From assembly GCA_934162125.1 (NCBI GenBank), contig CAKPHU010000003.1:178204-242203 (forward strand): a stretch of DNA of 64,000 nucleotides. The letters run 5' to 3'. Positions 25,820 to 35,428 of the stretch are shown in pieces (position 1 is the stretch's first letter; each line of letters starts with the position of its first letter). Both the position numbers and the translations under genes were made by a program. Source of the DNA: an uncultured Bacilli bacterium (lineage in GTDB: Bacteria; Bacillota_I; Bacilli_A; RF39; UBA660). Under the pieces are notes generated by a model, which saw nothing but the letters and a program-made list of their open reading frames with translations, was not told where the DNA came from and searched no databases.

Positions 25820-26098
25820 ATGAAGTTTGATTATAAAGTAAAGAATGAAAAGGGAGAAATTGTCAGTGTTAAAGTTTTAGGATTCTTTAAGATTGGTTCT
25901 TTAGATAAAGAGTATGTTATGTATTCAATTATGGATGATAATCCAGATAGTAAAATGGGTGCAGTTTTACTTGGTGAAGTCATAAGAGGAGAAGGTAATA
26001 CTATTCAAATACTCGATCTTTTAGAAGAAGAAATTGATATGGTTGTAGCAGCATATAATGAGATTGCAACACAGATAGGGGGAAAGTTAGATGGCTAG
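25820..26098 (+). CDS. Small DUF1292-like protein
   Basis: A 92-residue acidic protein. The pattern of an opening strand on a short spacer, then VLGFFKIGSLDKEYVMYSI and a hydrophobic closing part, recalls DUF1292 proteins (YrzB-like), which have no known function. It overlaps the next gene by eight bases and follows the dehydrogenase closely. A second protein of the same general type occurs at 56103. Confidence 0.5.
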   Translation: MKFDYKVKNEKGEIVSVKVLGFFKIGSLDKEYVMYSIMDDNPDSKMGAVLLGEVIRGEGNTIQILDLLEEEIDMVVAAYNEIATQIGGKLDG

Positions 26099-26483
26099 AA
26101 AAACAGTTATTATTCCAGAAAAAAAAGAAGTAATTAATAATATTAGAGAAAAGTATAATAATTTAGAAATGGCTGAAGGAACAGCTTTAAAGATAGCTAG
26201 TTTAGAGGCAACTAATGAAATTTTAGCTAAAGCAGTTAAAGTGGCTGGAGTGGCTTTTGTGATTGATTTAATAGTACCTGATCCTGTAATTGGAATTGAT
26301 GAAGCTTTATTGGGAGCAATAACAGCTGCGACAAAAACAGCTAATGTCATTATTACTAATAAAATAGGAGAACTTGCTGCTACAGGTACTACTGAGATGA
26401 AAGTTGAAGAAATAACTCGATTGGCTACTTCAATTAAGAATGTTGCTGATTTAGGAAAAAGTACGAAAAAAAAGGGACTATAA
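26091..26483 (+). CDS. Hypothetical helical protein
   Basis: A 130-residue protein, with GGGGG nine bases before the ATG. The middle (about residues 45-75, AVKVAGVAFVIDLIVPDPVI) is hydrophobic and interrupted by prolines; the rest is Ala/Thr-rich helix with a basic tail. No signal peptide is clear. Not recognised. Overlapping translation with the previous gene suggests the two products work together. Confidence 0.6.
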   Translation: MARKTVIIPEKKEVINNIREKYNNLEMAEGTALKIASLEATNEILAKAVKVAGVAFVIDLIVPDPVIGIDEALLGAITAATKTANVIITNKIGELAATGTTEMKVEEITRLATSIKNVADLGKSTKKKGL

Positions 26484-26495
26484 TTAGTCCTTTTC
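26474..26495. terminator. Bidirectional terminator
   Basis: GGACTA-TAAT-TAGTCC with flanking A and T runs terminates the small plus-strand gene and the convergent minus-strand membrane protein. Confidence 0.85.
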
Positions 26496-27950
26496 ATTAT
26501 AGAAAATTAAGTATTTCCAATTGCTTTCTTCTAGAACAATTTCAGCGTCTTCTGGTATATTGTAGTATTTCTTGAATTTTTCTAGATGGAATGGATTATC
26601 CGGATTGATATTACAGTTTACATAAGCAGGGTATCTTTTTAGATAAATCACTTTGTCATTATTAGCTAGTGCTTTTTTAATACTATTGTAGTTATAGACA
26701 TATTGTTTGTGGATAGTAATATATAAAATTAAATATAAAATATATAGAGTACAATTTCCAATTAGAAGAATTTGATCTAGTACTTTGTTCTTCTTTAAAT
26801 ACTTATCAATAATCATAAGATAAGAAATACTTAAGAAAATATAAGTTCCAAGAGAAGTTCTTGGTCCCCATGTAGGAGAGACTAACATAACAAAGTTAGA
26901 AGCCATACCTATTAGATAGAAGAAAAGCACTTTGCTTTTTTTATTTTTCTTTGTAAAGATAAATAGTAGATATAAATCTATTAAAATATAGATTATGTAA
27001 TATATAAGTATAAAGATATTATTTAGATTGAAAGAAATAATATCAAAAGTCTTTAGTAAATATAAGAAAATTGTGATTATAGGGAAAATTAATAAATAAA
27101 GATAAGATATTATTCTAAGTTTTTTATTTTTAATGAAGTTCTTTACTAAGTAGTAGTTAGCAATACTCATTAGAATTAATAAATAATAATTAGAAGTAAA
27201 AGTATAGAATATAAAGTTTGGAATATTATAAAATATTTTGCCGAATAAAGATAATTCATTAAAATATATGTTTTCCGTTTTACTTCTTTTTGCAGTACCA
27301 GGAGATAGTAACATAGATAAAAGTCCAACAATGGAAGCAATTAAATAAATAAGAATTTCTTTATCTATTTTCTTTGTTTTAAGATAACGGTTTATTAATA
27401 TTAAGATGTTAGCAACAACTAGAACAACTCCCATGTTTTCAACGAACATAGTCATTATCATATTTAAAAGTGCAAGAAGAATGATAGTTTTTTTACTATG
27501 TTTTTTAGAATCAAAGACAGTGTAAAAATAGAATAGTAGGAGAGGTATTACTAGTAGGTAAGTAATATTTCCAGCTAGCCAGACAACTACTTGGGAAATT
27601 GTAAAAATGTTCATCATTGGGATTAGAAGAACAGTTAAGTAAAAGCAAGTTTTGGGATGTTTTGGTTTTATTATTTTAATAATTAGATAGATTATACTTA
27701 CTAAGGCAAAACTATTTACAAAGTTCCAAAGAGGTTTGTAGTAGGTTAGAATATTAATAAGTATTCTACTAATGAAGCGGCCTTCCCAATCAAAATACAT
27801 ACCAATTGCTTCAGTAAACATATGACGAAGACCATTAGTTCCTTCAAGATAATTACTCCAGTCATCTCCACAGATGGGACTTAAAAACATAATTATTAAA
27901 AGAAGGAAAAAAAGAATTATATAGTTTTTGTTTTCTTTTAATTTGTTCAT
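26484..27950 (-). CDS. Polytopic membrane protein, DUF6056/GT-C-like
   Basis: A 488-residue protein with about 11-12 transmembrane helices. After the first helix comes FLSPICGDDWSNYLEGTNGL, then FDWEGRFISRILINIL, an acidic DDW plus W-x-GR pattern in the first outer loop. Such motifs occur in GT-C glycosyltransferase-like families including DUF6056, where the acidic residues bind a lipid-linked sugar. GGTGATAAT precedes the ATG. A short soluble domain ends the protein (YVNCNINPDNPFHLEKFKKY). Its envelope role is inferred; the substrate is unknown. Confidence 0.65.
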   Translation of the reverse strand: MNKLKENKNYIILFFLLLIIMFLSPICGDDWSNYLEGTNGLRHMFTEAIGMYFDWEGRFISRILINILTYYKPLWNFVNSFALVSIIYLIIKIIKPKHPKTCFYLTVLLIPMMNIFTISQVVVWLAGNITYLLVIPLLLFYFYTVFDSKKHSKKTIILLALLNMIMTMFVENMGVVLVVANILILINRYLKTKKIDKEILIYLIASIVGLLSMLLSPGTAKRSKTENIYFNELSLFGKIFYNIPNFIFYTFTSNYYLLILMSIANYYLVKNFIKNKKLRIISYLYLLIFPIITIFLYLLKTFDIISFNLNNIFILIYYIIYILIDLYLLFIFTKKNKKSKVLFFYLIGMASNFVMLVSPTWGPRTSLGTYIFLSISYLMIIDKYLKKNKVLDQILLIGNCTLYILYLILYITIHKQYVYNYNSIKKALANNDKVIYLKRYPAYVNCNINPDNPFHLEKFKKYYNIPEDAEIVLEESNWKYLIFYNEKD

Positions 27951-28054
27951 TTATTATCACCAATTTAATTATAAAATAAATAGAGTTATTCGCAAAGGAA
28001 AAATTGAAATAAAAGAGTTTTTATGTTATATTTGTTATGATAGGAGACTGTATT

Positions 28055-31000
28055 ATGAGAGAAAAGTTATCTTTAGAAGAATTTAATGAAATAAAAAGAC
28101 AATTAGATAATATAATAATAGAAGCTCGTGATGTTGATATCTTTGCGGATGATGCAGAAGAGGTTAATGCAAATCTTATCGATAGATATTATAGTCTTCA
28201 AAATAGATTGCTTAGTTATGATTTAAGTCTTATTCCAGCTAGTCTTTATGATGGAATGATTATTCTTAGTGATAAAGATGGAAACATTAGTTTTGATGGA
28301 ACAAAGGCAAATTTAGATTTTAGAGTTCTTGATTTAGTGCCTTTGGATTCTAATGTTAAAGGAAAAATTAGTGCTAGAGGATGTCATATAGAGAATTTGG
28401 ACTTTATATCTTATTATTATGATCGTGATAGTTTTGATCCGGGAGTTATACCTGAAGAGTATTTTGCCTATGAAGAAATGGAAAACGTTGATCTTCGTAG
28501 GCAAATACTTAATGGTGAAGTTGTACTTGATAAGATATTGGAACTTGATGATAAGGACTTTTCTATATTAATTAATTCTAATATTGTAGATAGAGTACGC
28601 TTCGGATCAATTTATAATAGAGATTTATTATATAGTGAGTTAGCTGAAAAAATTGGTAATGGAAAGACATTACAATTAATTAGAAATAATAGAGATTTAG
28701 TTGTGGACTTTTTAACTATCTCTGGACAAGATGATGGAATTGATTTTATAGATGAATTAATTTCTCTTCCTGGAGATGAACAGAGAGAAAAAGTTTTTGA
28801 AAAACAAAAAGAAAATATTGCGTTGTTTGTTAAGAGTAATGAGACTAAATTAAATCCTGATAAGTTCTCAAATGTTTTTTATAATCAATATATAGATATT
28901 TTTAAAGCTAGTCTTGATTATAAAAATGTATCTAGATATGCTAAAGAATTTGAAGGTGTTGATTTAACACAATTCCTTAAAAATAAAAATTATACTAAAA
29001 TTAGTTATAGTCTTGGATTTTCACAATTAGTAGATTGTTTTACTAGATATCAAACTTTATTTGAACATTTTTCAGAAGCCAGTCTTATGAGTAATGTTGT
29101 TATGCCTAAGTTAGCAGATGATATAAATGTGATGGCTTATAATGATTATACAGTTGAACCACGTGATATATTTAAAAGAGCGTTAGGATTTGTTCTAACA
29201 GATTTGCTTGTTCAGGAAAGAGATAATTCTACTTTAATACATGACATAGAAGAGTGTGGCTATAGAGTAGTTAATATTAATGGTTTTGATGCTTTAATGA
29301 ATGCTGATGAAAACTGTGTATATACTGACTTTGGTACAACTAATTTAGTTAAGTATTTGGGAATTGATAATTTAAAAAGATTGGCTATGGAAAATAATAT
29401 TTTTGGAAATAGTGATTATCAATTTCAAAGAGTATGGCAGGGCTTTAGACCTTTTAATACGCAAGTTAGTTATGATATTAGTTATGATGAATTTTTAGAA
29501 AGATTTAAGTCTGTTTTAGTTCAACAAAATTATCGTTATGTAGAAGGACAAATACGTGAACAGTTGAGTGATTTATTTATTCCTAGAGATGCACCAGAAG
29601 AGTTACAACAGGTATTTTATGGAGAACATTTAACTTTACATGATTTGAAGAAACATCCAGAATGGATTGAATGGCTAGATAATATTTCTTTAAAGCATGT
29701 CTTGAATTATACAATGCCATTTAAGAAAAAAAATAATAATTTTTCAAACAGTAATGAAAGAGAAGTATATGATTTCTTAGATGTTGTGACGCAAGATTGT
29801 GGAAGTAAAGTAGCTTTAGAAATATTGGCTCCTTATGCGGAGATTTTTGATAATAAAGCAAGGCCTTTTATTTTTCAGGAAACGTTTACATTACCTCCAG
29901 GTAAAACTAAAGCTGATAGAGAAGACTATGAAAGATTCTTTGCGGATCAAGTATTTGGCTATATTTTTACTTTTGACAGCGTAATAGAATGGGATAAACT
30001 TGATTTACCTGATCAATTTAAAAACTATTACTTTAGTCTTTTCTTAGATCCTACGGCACCAGAAGAGTTAAAAGAAAAATTTTATTCAAAATCTATTACA
30101 CTACAATATTTGATGGATAATAAAGATAAAAATATTATTCCTTATTTGATGTATAAAGATATTAGTATAGTTATTAAAATATTGGGTAAATCTGCTTATT
30201 CAAATATTGGGAATAATTTAGCTAGTGAAATATTATTTACGGATGCTTCTCGAAAAGATATTTTAGAGGTATTATCAACATATGGACCTTATTTGGAGAG
30301 AGTTTCCGCAAAAGATATAAAAGATAAAGAGAGACTGTTCTCAAGAGAAAATGGTTTCTCTAAAGATTATATTGAAGAGTTGATTTATAATGCTGCTCAT
30401 CTGGGAAGAATTGTTTATGATGAAGATGCTCCTTCATTTTTAAGGGAGAGAAATCCAAGATTATTTTTACCAGAAGATGCACCTAGTGATTTAAAAGATG
30501 CTTTCTATCATCGTAAAAATACATATTTTACTTTTTATACTTTGGCTGCTCATCCAGAATGGAAACCTTATTTAAAAAATGTTGATATTAAACAAGCCCT
30601 TTTAGTTAATAATCAACAGGGATATAGAGTTAATAATTATTTTGATTTATTTGGAGAAGAATTAGCAGTTAAGTTTGCGATTAATAAAAGTCAAGCTGTT
30701 GGAACGATGATCTTACAAGACAAAGTTGATCTTATGCATAAATGGTTTTTAAGAACTGGATCAACGTTTTTACCTAGTGCAGTAGTAATGCAAGCTTTCT
30801 CAGAAGATGAGATGGATAAGTTTTTTGAATATAAAAACGAATGGTCTAGAATTTCTCGAAATGGTACTTATAATGTAATGGATGATTCTTTAGAAGCATT
30901 ACTTAAACTTTCTTATGTATTTGGTATTTTTGATGGAGATAGAAAAGCAGAAACAAAGCTTAGTAAAATTATTTCAGAGGTTCCAGATAAAATAAGTGGG

Positions 31001-32689
31001 GCAGCGATGGATACTTTAATATCTAAGTTTGTTGGTAGTAGTGAATATGAATTATTACTTGAAAGTATTAAAGCAGAAAAGATACCAGTAGATTGTAGTA
31101 AAGATGTTTTTTCACAATTATATGCTAAAACAGATAATGGTTATCGTTTACGAATAAATATGCATAAATATCCTAAAACTAGTAAGAGTTTGCGTTCAAT
31201 TTGTCAATTAGAAAAAATAGGTGGAGTGTTGTCTGCTAGTGATTTACATTTAGTTTTTGGTGGACTTAGCATGAAATATGATCCTGATTTTAGTAATTTT
31301 ATAGTTAAGAATATTGAAGAAATTGTTACTAATAAAGATTATTATTCAAAGCTTAAAGACTTACAAGAATCGTATGATAGATATCGTAATACTATATTAA
31401 GTGGTGACTATAATATAGATAGAATTTTTAGTTCATTGACACATGGTGTTTATACTAATGTAGAAGTTGGTAATCAAGAACTTTCACAAGTTATTACACA
31501 TACTAAACATACGCAAAGAGATTTTGAAGTTTTACAAAAGCTTTATAATTATGGAAAGTTACGTAGTCATAGTAGTATTCCTAGAGTTAAAGGTAAGGTT
31601 GGAGAACTTTCTTATGAGATGTTAAGACTTGATGATCCACTGGCTTTAGCAGTTGGCTATCATACAGATTGCTGTCAAGATATTGGAGAGCCTGGAGCTT
31701 GGTGTATGGCACATAGTATGACTGAAAAGAATGGTCGTGTTATGGTTGTTAGAGATGAGAATGATGTTATTTTGGCACAGAGCTGGGTATGGCGTGAGAA
31801 AGATTTAATTTGTTTTGATGATGTTGAATTTGGAAAGAGTAAACCGTTTATTCATGATATGGAAAAAAGATATGGTACTTTTGATAAATTTACAGATCAA
31901 GTTTTACAAGTATATAGGCAAGCCGGTAAAGAAATTATTGATGAAGACGAAAAAATGTATAGTAAATTGTTAGCAGAAGGAAAAATTACAGAGGAACAGT
32001 ATAAAACTCGTGTTTCTAAAATTACAATTGGACCTGGTCATAATGAAAGTAGGAGTATGGTTGAACGTAATTTAGAGTACGATGATAGTGGTAAAGTTCC
32101 AGAAGTTATGAATTATATACCACCAGTTTTATTTGGAGAAAGAATGTATTCTGATGCACTTGATCAGTATGTTTTAGATGATACGGGAAGAGGTTCTTAT
32201 ACTGATGATGCTGATAGTTTGTTTGTCTATACTGATGAACTTAAGGAATATAGTAGAGAAAATGAACCTGATGTTGATACTTGTGTTCATCTAGCTGATT
32301 TAGAGAAGGCAACTATTGGAGAATGCGATGTTACTTCAGGGCTTGATTTAAAAACTGATCCATTATCTCATTTAGCTGATGCTTATAATGTTCCAGAAGA
32401 AGATTTAAGAATTATAGTTAATCCTAACTTTGCTTTGATTTGTGGTGTTTCTATGGGAGAAGTTTCAATAGAAGATTTATTCTTTAATACAAATATGACT
32501 TTGGGCGATAGGAAGATTAATCCAGAAGAGGAAGTTAGTTCACAAATTGCTTTAGCAATGGAACAATTACATAATGAGTACGGAGATATTAGAATAACAC
32601 CAATGGAAGATAATAAGTTAGAAATGCTTGAAAAAGCTAGAGATAAAATAGATAGTAAGGGAGAAGATAGTAATGCCAAAAGAGTATAA
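28055..32689 (+). CDS. Giant repeat protein with C-terminal Cys-rich GNAT/PcfJ-like domain
   Basis: A 1544-residue soluble protein; the ATG at 28055 has AGGAGA eight bases upstream. No signal or membrane segment is seen. A unit of the form LF-[ILD]-P-x-[DT]-APx-[ED]-L-x-x-x-FY followed by L-x-x-HPEW or a variant occurs three times, near residues 515, 669 and 809 (PRDAPEELQQVFY, DPTAPEELKEKFY, PEDAPSDLKDAFY). Near residue 1200 comes GYHTDCCQDIGEPGAWCMAH, then RVMVVRDENDVILAQSWVWR and ICFDDVE, a strand pattern like GNAT-type or PcfJ-type domains. The rest is not assignable. Its stop overlaps the ProA-like gene by 17 bases, so the two are likely coupled. Confidence 0.75.
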   Translation: MREKLSLEEFNEIKRQLDNIIIEARDVDIFADDAEEVNANLIDRYYSLQNRLLSYDLSLIPASLYDGMIILSDKDGNISFDGTKANLDFRVLDLVPLDSNVKGKISARGCHIENLDFISYYYDRDSFDPGVIPEEYFAYEEMENVDLRRQILNGEVVLDKILELDDKDFSILINSNIVDRVRFGSIYNRDLLYSELAEKIGNGKTLQLIRNNRDLVVDFLTISGQDDGIDFIDELISLPGDEQREKVFEKQKENIALFVKSNETKLNPDKFSNVFYNQYIDIFKASLDYKNVSRYAKEFEGVDLTQFLKNKNYTKISYSLGFSQLVDCFTRYQTLFEHFSEASLMSNVVMPKLADDINVMAYNDYTVEPRDIFKRALGFVLTDLLVQERDNSTLIHDIEECGYRVVNINGFDALMNADENCVYTDFGTTNLVKYLGIDNLKRLAMENNIFGNSDYQFQRVWQGFRPFNTQVSYDISYDEFLERFKSVLVQQNYRYVEGQIREQLSDLFIPRDAPEELQQVFYGEHLTLHDLKKHPEWIEWLDNISLKHVLNYTMPFKKKNNNFSNSNEREVYDFLDVVTQDCGSKVALEILAPYAEIFDNKARPFIFQETFTLPPGKTKADREDYERFFADQVFGYIFTFDSVIEWDKLDLPDQFKNYYFSLFLDPTAPEELKEKFYSKSITLQYLMDNKDKNIIPYLMYKDISIVIKILGKSAYSNIGNNLASEILFTDASRKDILEVLSTYGPYLERVSAKDIKDKERLFSRENGFSKDYIEELIYNAAHLGRIVYDEDAPSFLRERNPRLFLPEDAPSDLKDAFYHRKNTYFTFYTLAAHPEWKPYLKNVDIKQALLVNNQQGYRVNNYFDLFGEELAVKFAINKSQAVGTMILQDKVDLMHKWFLRTGSTFLPSAVVMQAFSEDEMDKFFEYKNEWSRISRNGTYNVMDDSLEALLKLSYVFGIFDGDRKAETKLSKIISEVPDKISGAAMDTLISKFVGSSEYELLLESIKAEKIPVDCSKDVFSQLYAKTDNGYRLRINMHKYPKTSKSLRSICQLEKIGGVLSASDLHLVFGGLSMKYDPDFSNFIVKNIEEIVTNKDYYSKLKDLQESYDRYRNTILSGDYNIDRIFSSLTHGVYTNVEVGNQELSQVITHTKHTQRDFEVLQKLYNYGKLRSHSSIPRVKGKVGELSYEMLRLDDPLALAVGYHTDCCQDIGEPGAWCMAHSMTEKNGRVMVVRDENDVILAQSWVWREKDLICFDDVEFGKSKPFIHDMEKRYGTFDKFTDQVLQVYRQAGKEIIDEDEKMYSKLLAEGKITEEQYKTRVSKITIGPGHNESRSMVERNLEYDDSGKVPEVMNYIPPVLFGERMYSDALDQYVLDDTGRGSYTDDADSLFVYTDELKEYSRENEPDVDTCVHLADLEKATIGECDVTSGLDLKTDPLSHLADAYNVPEEDLRIIVNPNFALICGVSMGEVSIEDLFFNTNMTLGDRKINPEEEVSSQIALAMEQLHNEYGDIRITPMEDNKLEMLEKARDKIDSKGEDSNAKRV

Positions 32690-33644
32690 TAAAATAGTTA
32701 CAGATAGCTTAAATTCTATTACTTATAGAAATGATATTTCTTATAAAGATTTAGTTTTAGCATTTAAAAAGACACTTCTTGATAATGTAAGATTAATGGG
32801 TAGTGCTAATCTAGTTGATCTTAGAAATGGAAATGGAAATGCTTTCTTCTTTCCAGCTATTGAAAATATTTTTGATCGAGTTTTAAAAGAAGAAAATGTT
32901 TATGGTACAGTTACTTTATCGAGAAAAGATGAAGAAAAAGGTTTTATTTACGGACAACAGATATTTAATAAGGGAAATGTTTTAGTTGTCTATGATGGTA
33001 ATACTTATCTTTTAATAGAACTTATTATTAGAAATATTTTAGCTAATAATGCAGTTATCTTTAATTATCAAGGATATAATAGTGGACTTAATACTTTAAT
33101 TATTAAGTTTATGCAGGGTGTTTTAGAAAATAGTGGACTTAATCCTTTACAAGTTCAAGAATATATTAGTGATGACTTAGAAATACTTAATTGTACAAAG
33201 AGTTTTGATTTAATTATTGCTTCTGGTGATCATACTTTACAAAGAGATGTTTTAATACATAGTCATGCTCCAGTTATTACTTTAGGATATGGTAATTATG
33301 ATATTTATTTAGAAAGTGATAAGAATTTAGACTTTGTAGATGAAATAATTGGAAGAGGCTTTAATTGTAACTTATATGTTTTAGAGGGTATTAAAATTGA
33401 CCGAGAAGTTAATTATGTTAGTGATATTAATGAGGCAATTGCTGAAATAAATTTAGGTGGTTCTTTATATGCAGCGACTATTTTTACTGATAATTTGAAT
33501 CATGCTTCATCATTTATAGAACATGTTAAATGTAGAAAAGTTACAGTTAATAGTTCACCACTTTTAGATGATGTTAGTTATATTAAACAAAGTGATTTAT
33601 ATATTGAGAAGACAATTATATATCCGTTTGACTTACAAAAGTAG
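32673..33644 (+). CDS. ProA/aldehyde-dehydrogenase-like protein, divergent
   Basis: A 323-residue protein beginning inside the preceding gene, with GGAGAAG upstream of the ATG. The order of blocks matches gamma-glutamyl phosphate reductase: YGTVTLSRKDEEK, then GNVLVVYDGNTYLLIELI, HAPVITLGYGNYDIYLESD, RGFNCNLYVLEGI (its Cys, residue 232, sits where the catalytic Cys would be), and ASSFIEHVKCRKVTVNSSP. It is about 90 residues shorter than ProA and lacks the familiar SRPNVT stretch. proB is absent. It may be an enzyme with a new substrate or a non-catalytic paralogue tied to the giant protein. Confidence 0.55.
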   Translation: MPKEYNKIVTDSLNSITYRNDISYKDLVLAFKKTLLDNVRLMGSANLVDLRNGNGNAFFFPAIENIFDRVLKEENVYGTVTLSRKDEEKGFIYGQQIFNKGNVLVVYDGNTYLLIELIIRNILANNAVIFNYQGYNSGLNTLIIKFMQGVLENSGLNPLQVQEYISDDLEILNCTKSFDLIIASGDHTLQRDVLIHSHAPVITLGYGNYDIYLESDKNLDFVDEIIGRGFNCNLYVLEGIKIDREVNYVSDINEAIAEINLGGSLYAATIFTDNLNHASSFIEHVKCRKVTVNSSPLLDDVSYIKQSDLYIEKTIIYPFDLQK

Positions 33645-33670
33645 AAAATCTACTTTTGTTCTTTTTTTTT
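33636..33670 (+). terminator. Rho-independent terminator
   Basis: CAAAAGTAGA-AAA-TCTACTTTTG forms a 10-bp stem overlapping the stop codon, followed by a T-rich tract. Confidence 0.88.
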
Positions 33671-33699
33671 CTTTGTTATAATTAAGAAGGTGATTATAG

Positions 33700-34746
33700 A
33701 TGAATTTTATAGGTAGTCAAACGTTAGAAACAGAAAGATTAATACTTAGAAAAACAATAGAAGAGGACTTAAAAGTACTTTGGAATATTTTACTTATTCC
33801 AGATGTTAGACAATATTATTTAATGTGTAAGATAAGTCCTAATTGGCATGAAGAGGAAAAATGGCAATATAAAAAGTTAGCACGTGCAGGTAATGAAGAT
33901 GTTTTTCAATGGAGTATTGTTTTAAAAGATAATAATAAATGTATTGGACAAATTTCTTGTCAGGAGTCTGGTTCAAAGAATTTAGCAATCAGAGATGTGG
34001 GATGGTTTGTTGATCCTAATTATCAGGGGAATGGTTATGCTTATGAAGCTGCTTCTGCGATGCTTGACTATATGTTTAGAAAAGTAGAAATAGAAGAGAT
34101 TAGAACTTGTGCAGCAGAAGTTAATAAGGCTTCTTACTTACTTATGGAACGTTTAGGTTTTCATAGAGATGGGAAGAGAGACTGTTCATTAGAATATCCT
34201 TATGGTGGTAAACAGAAATGTTTAGCTTATGTTTTAAATAAAAATGAATATATAAGTGATGGCGAAATTAAACTAAGAAAGTTAATGGACAATGAATGGG
34301 ACTATAAATATTTACATAAATGGTGTAGTGTTCATGATGTCTATTTGGCTTTTGAACAGAGAATTTTGAGTTATGAAGAAATAGTGGATAAATATCGTCC
34401 TAGAGTGTCTGATGATTCAAAGATGAAAGTATTTTTCATTTTATATCATTACATGCCAATTGGAATTGTACAGTATCAAATAGTAGATGGTTTTTGTGAG
34501 ATAGATATATTTATTGGAGAGAATTACTTATACAATAAAGGAATAGGAACAAGGGCTTTAACGCTACTTATTCAATATTTAAGGAATCATGGAGAATGGT
34601 ATTTTAGAATGTCTCCATTAAAAGATAATTTAAGAGCTATTAGATGCTATCAAAAAGTTGGATTTACAACAATAGAAGAGGAAACTAAAGAAGATAGTAT
34701 TGGAGAAATTAAAAAATACTTAGTTATGGAGTTGGTAGGGCGATGA
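33700..34746 (+). CDS. Tandem GNAT acetyltransferase (RimJ/L-like plus AAC(6')-like)
   Basis: A 348-residue protein with two GNAT domains; ATG after AAGGTGAT. Domain 1 (residues 1-175) begins TLETERLILRKTIEEDL and has VDPNYQGNGYAYEAASAML, as in RimJ/RimL N-acetyltransferases. Domain 2 (about 185-348) has GEIKLRKLMDNEWDYKYLHKW, IFIGENYLYNKGIGTRALTL and KDNLRAIRCYQKVGFTTIEE, strikingly like aminoglycoside 6'-N-acetyltransferases, though many GNATs share parts of this. It overlaps the methyltransferase by four bases. Substrates are unproven and resistance should not be assumed. Confidence 0.8.
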   Translation: MNFIGSQTLETERLILRKTIEEDLKVLWNILLIPDVRQYYLMCKISPNWHEEEKWQYKKLARAGNEDVFQWSIVLKDNNKCIGQISCQESGSKNLAIRDVGWFVDPNYQGNGYAYEAASAMLDYMFRKVEIEEIRTCAAEVNKASYLLMERLGFHRDGKRDCSLEYPYGGKQKCLAYVLNKNEYISDGEIKLRKLMDNEWDYKYLHKWCSVHDVYLAFEQRILSYEEIVDKYRPRVSDDSKMKVFFILYHYMPIGIVQYQIVDGFCEIDIFIGENYLYNKGIGTRALTLLIQYLRNHGEWYFRMSPLKDNLRAIRCYQKVGFTTIEEETKEDSIGEIKKYLVMELVGR

Positions 34747-35420
34747 GTAAAGAATATTATAAGGCTTATGAAGAAAGATATAAGCAAGTTCATAAAAATG
34801 ATACTTTGTGGTTTTCACCAGTTCCAACTTTAGAAGTTATGGATGTTATTAATGAGTACAATATAAGTAAAAAAAGTAAGATCTTGGACTTAGGATGTGG
34901 AGAAGGAAGAGATGCTTTATATTTACTTAAAGAAGGCTATGACTTATTGGCATTAGATTATTCAGATGAAGCTATAAAGAAATGCCAAGAAATGTGTAGT
35001 GAAGAAGATAGAAAGAAGTTTAGGCAATTTGATATTATGATGGATACTTTGAATGAAAAATTTGATTTCATATATTCTATTGCGGTTCTACATATGTTTA
35101 TTGATGATAATCATAGAAGAAAATTTTATAAATTTATTCGTAATCATTTAAAAGATAATGGAGTGGCCTTTATTGTGACAATGGGAGATGGCGAAGAGAA
35201 TTATACTTCTGATAAAGATGAGGCATTTAAACCTGTTACAAGAATAAATATTAATACTAATGAAGAAATGTCGGTGGCTTCAACTAGTTGTAGGATTGTG
35301 GATTGGGCTAGTTTTAGAAGAGAGTTAAAAGAGGCAAATTTCTTTATAGTAGATCAATGGATGACAGATAGAATACCAGATTTTAGTGTTGGTATGTGTG
35401 TAATAGTAAAAAATAAATAG
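34743..35420 (+). CDS. Class I SAM-dependent methyltransferase (TehB-like)
   Basis: A 225-residue methyltransferase overlapping the acetyltransferase stop (ATGA). The SAM motif is KILDLGCGEGRDALYLLKEG, followed by LLALDYSDEAIKKCQ and FDFIYSIAVLHMFIDD. The layout and the early TLWFSPVPTLEVMD resemble TehB/Tellurite-methyltransferase-like proteins. Substrate unknown. It sits in an apparent run of cotranscribed genes with the acetyltransferase and a cation transporter. Confidence 0.85.
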   Translation: MSKEYYKAYEERYKQVHKNDTLWFSPVPTLEVMDVINEYNISKKSKILDLGCGEGRDALYLLKEGYDLLALDYSDEAIKKCQEMCSEEDRKKFRQFDIMMDTLNEKFDFIYSIAVLHMFIDDNHRRKFYKFIRNHLKDNGVAFIVTMGDGEENYTSDKDEAFKPVTRININTNEEMSVASTSCRIVDWASFRRELKEANFFIVDQWMTDRIPDFSVGMCVIVKNK

Positions 35421-35428
35421 GTGAAATA

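Noticed and set aside
26087..26497. A 136-codon minus-strand frame opposite the gene at 26091
   Set aside because: It is a full mirror of a plus-strand gene that has a ribosome site and overlaps its operon partner; the mirror product is low-complexity Ser/Ile/Ala.
33700..34746. Naming this gene an aminoglycoside resistance gene
   Set aside because: Motif similarity is suggestive only; GNAT substrates cannot be assigned from sequence alone.
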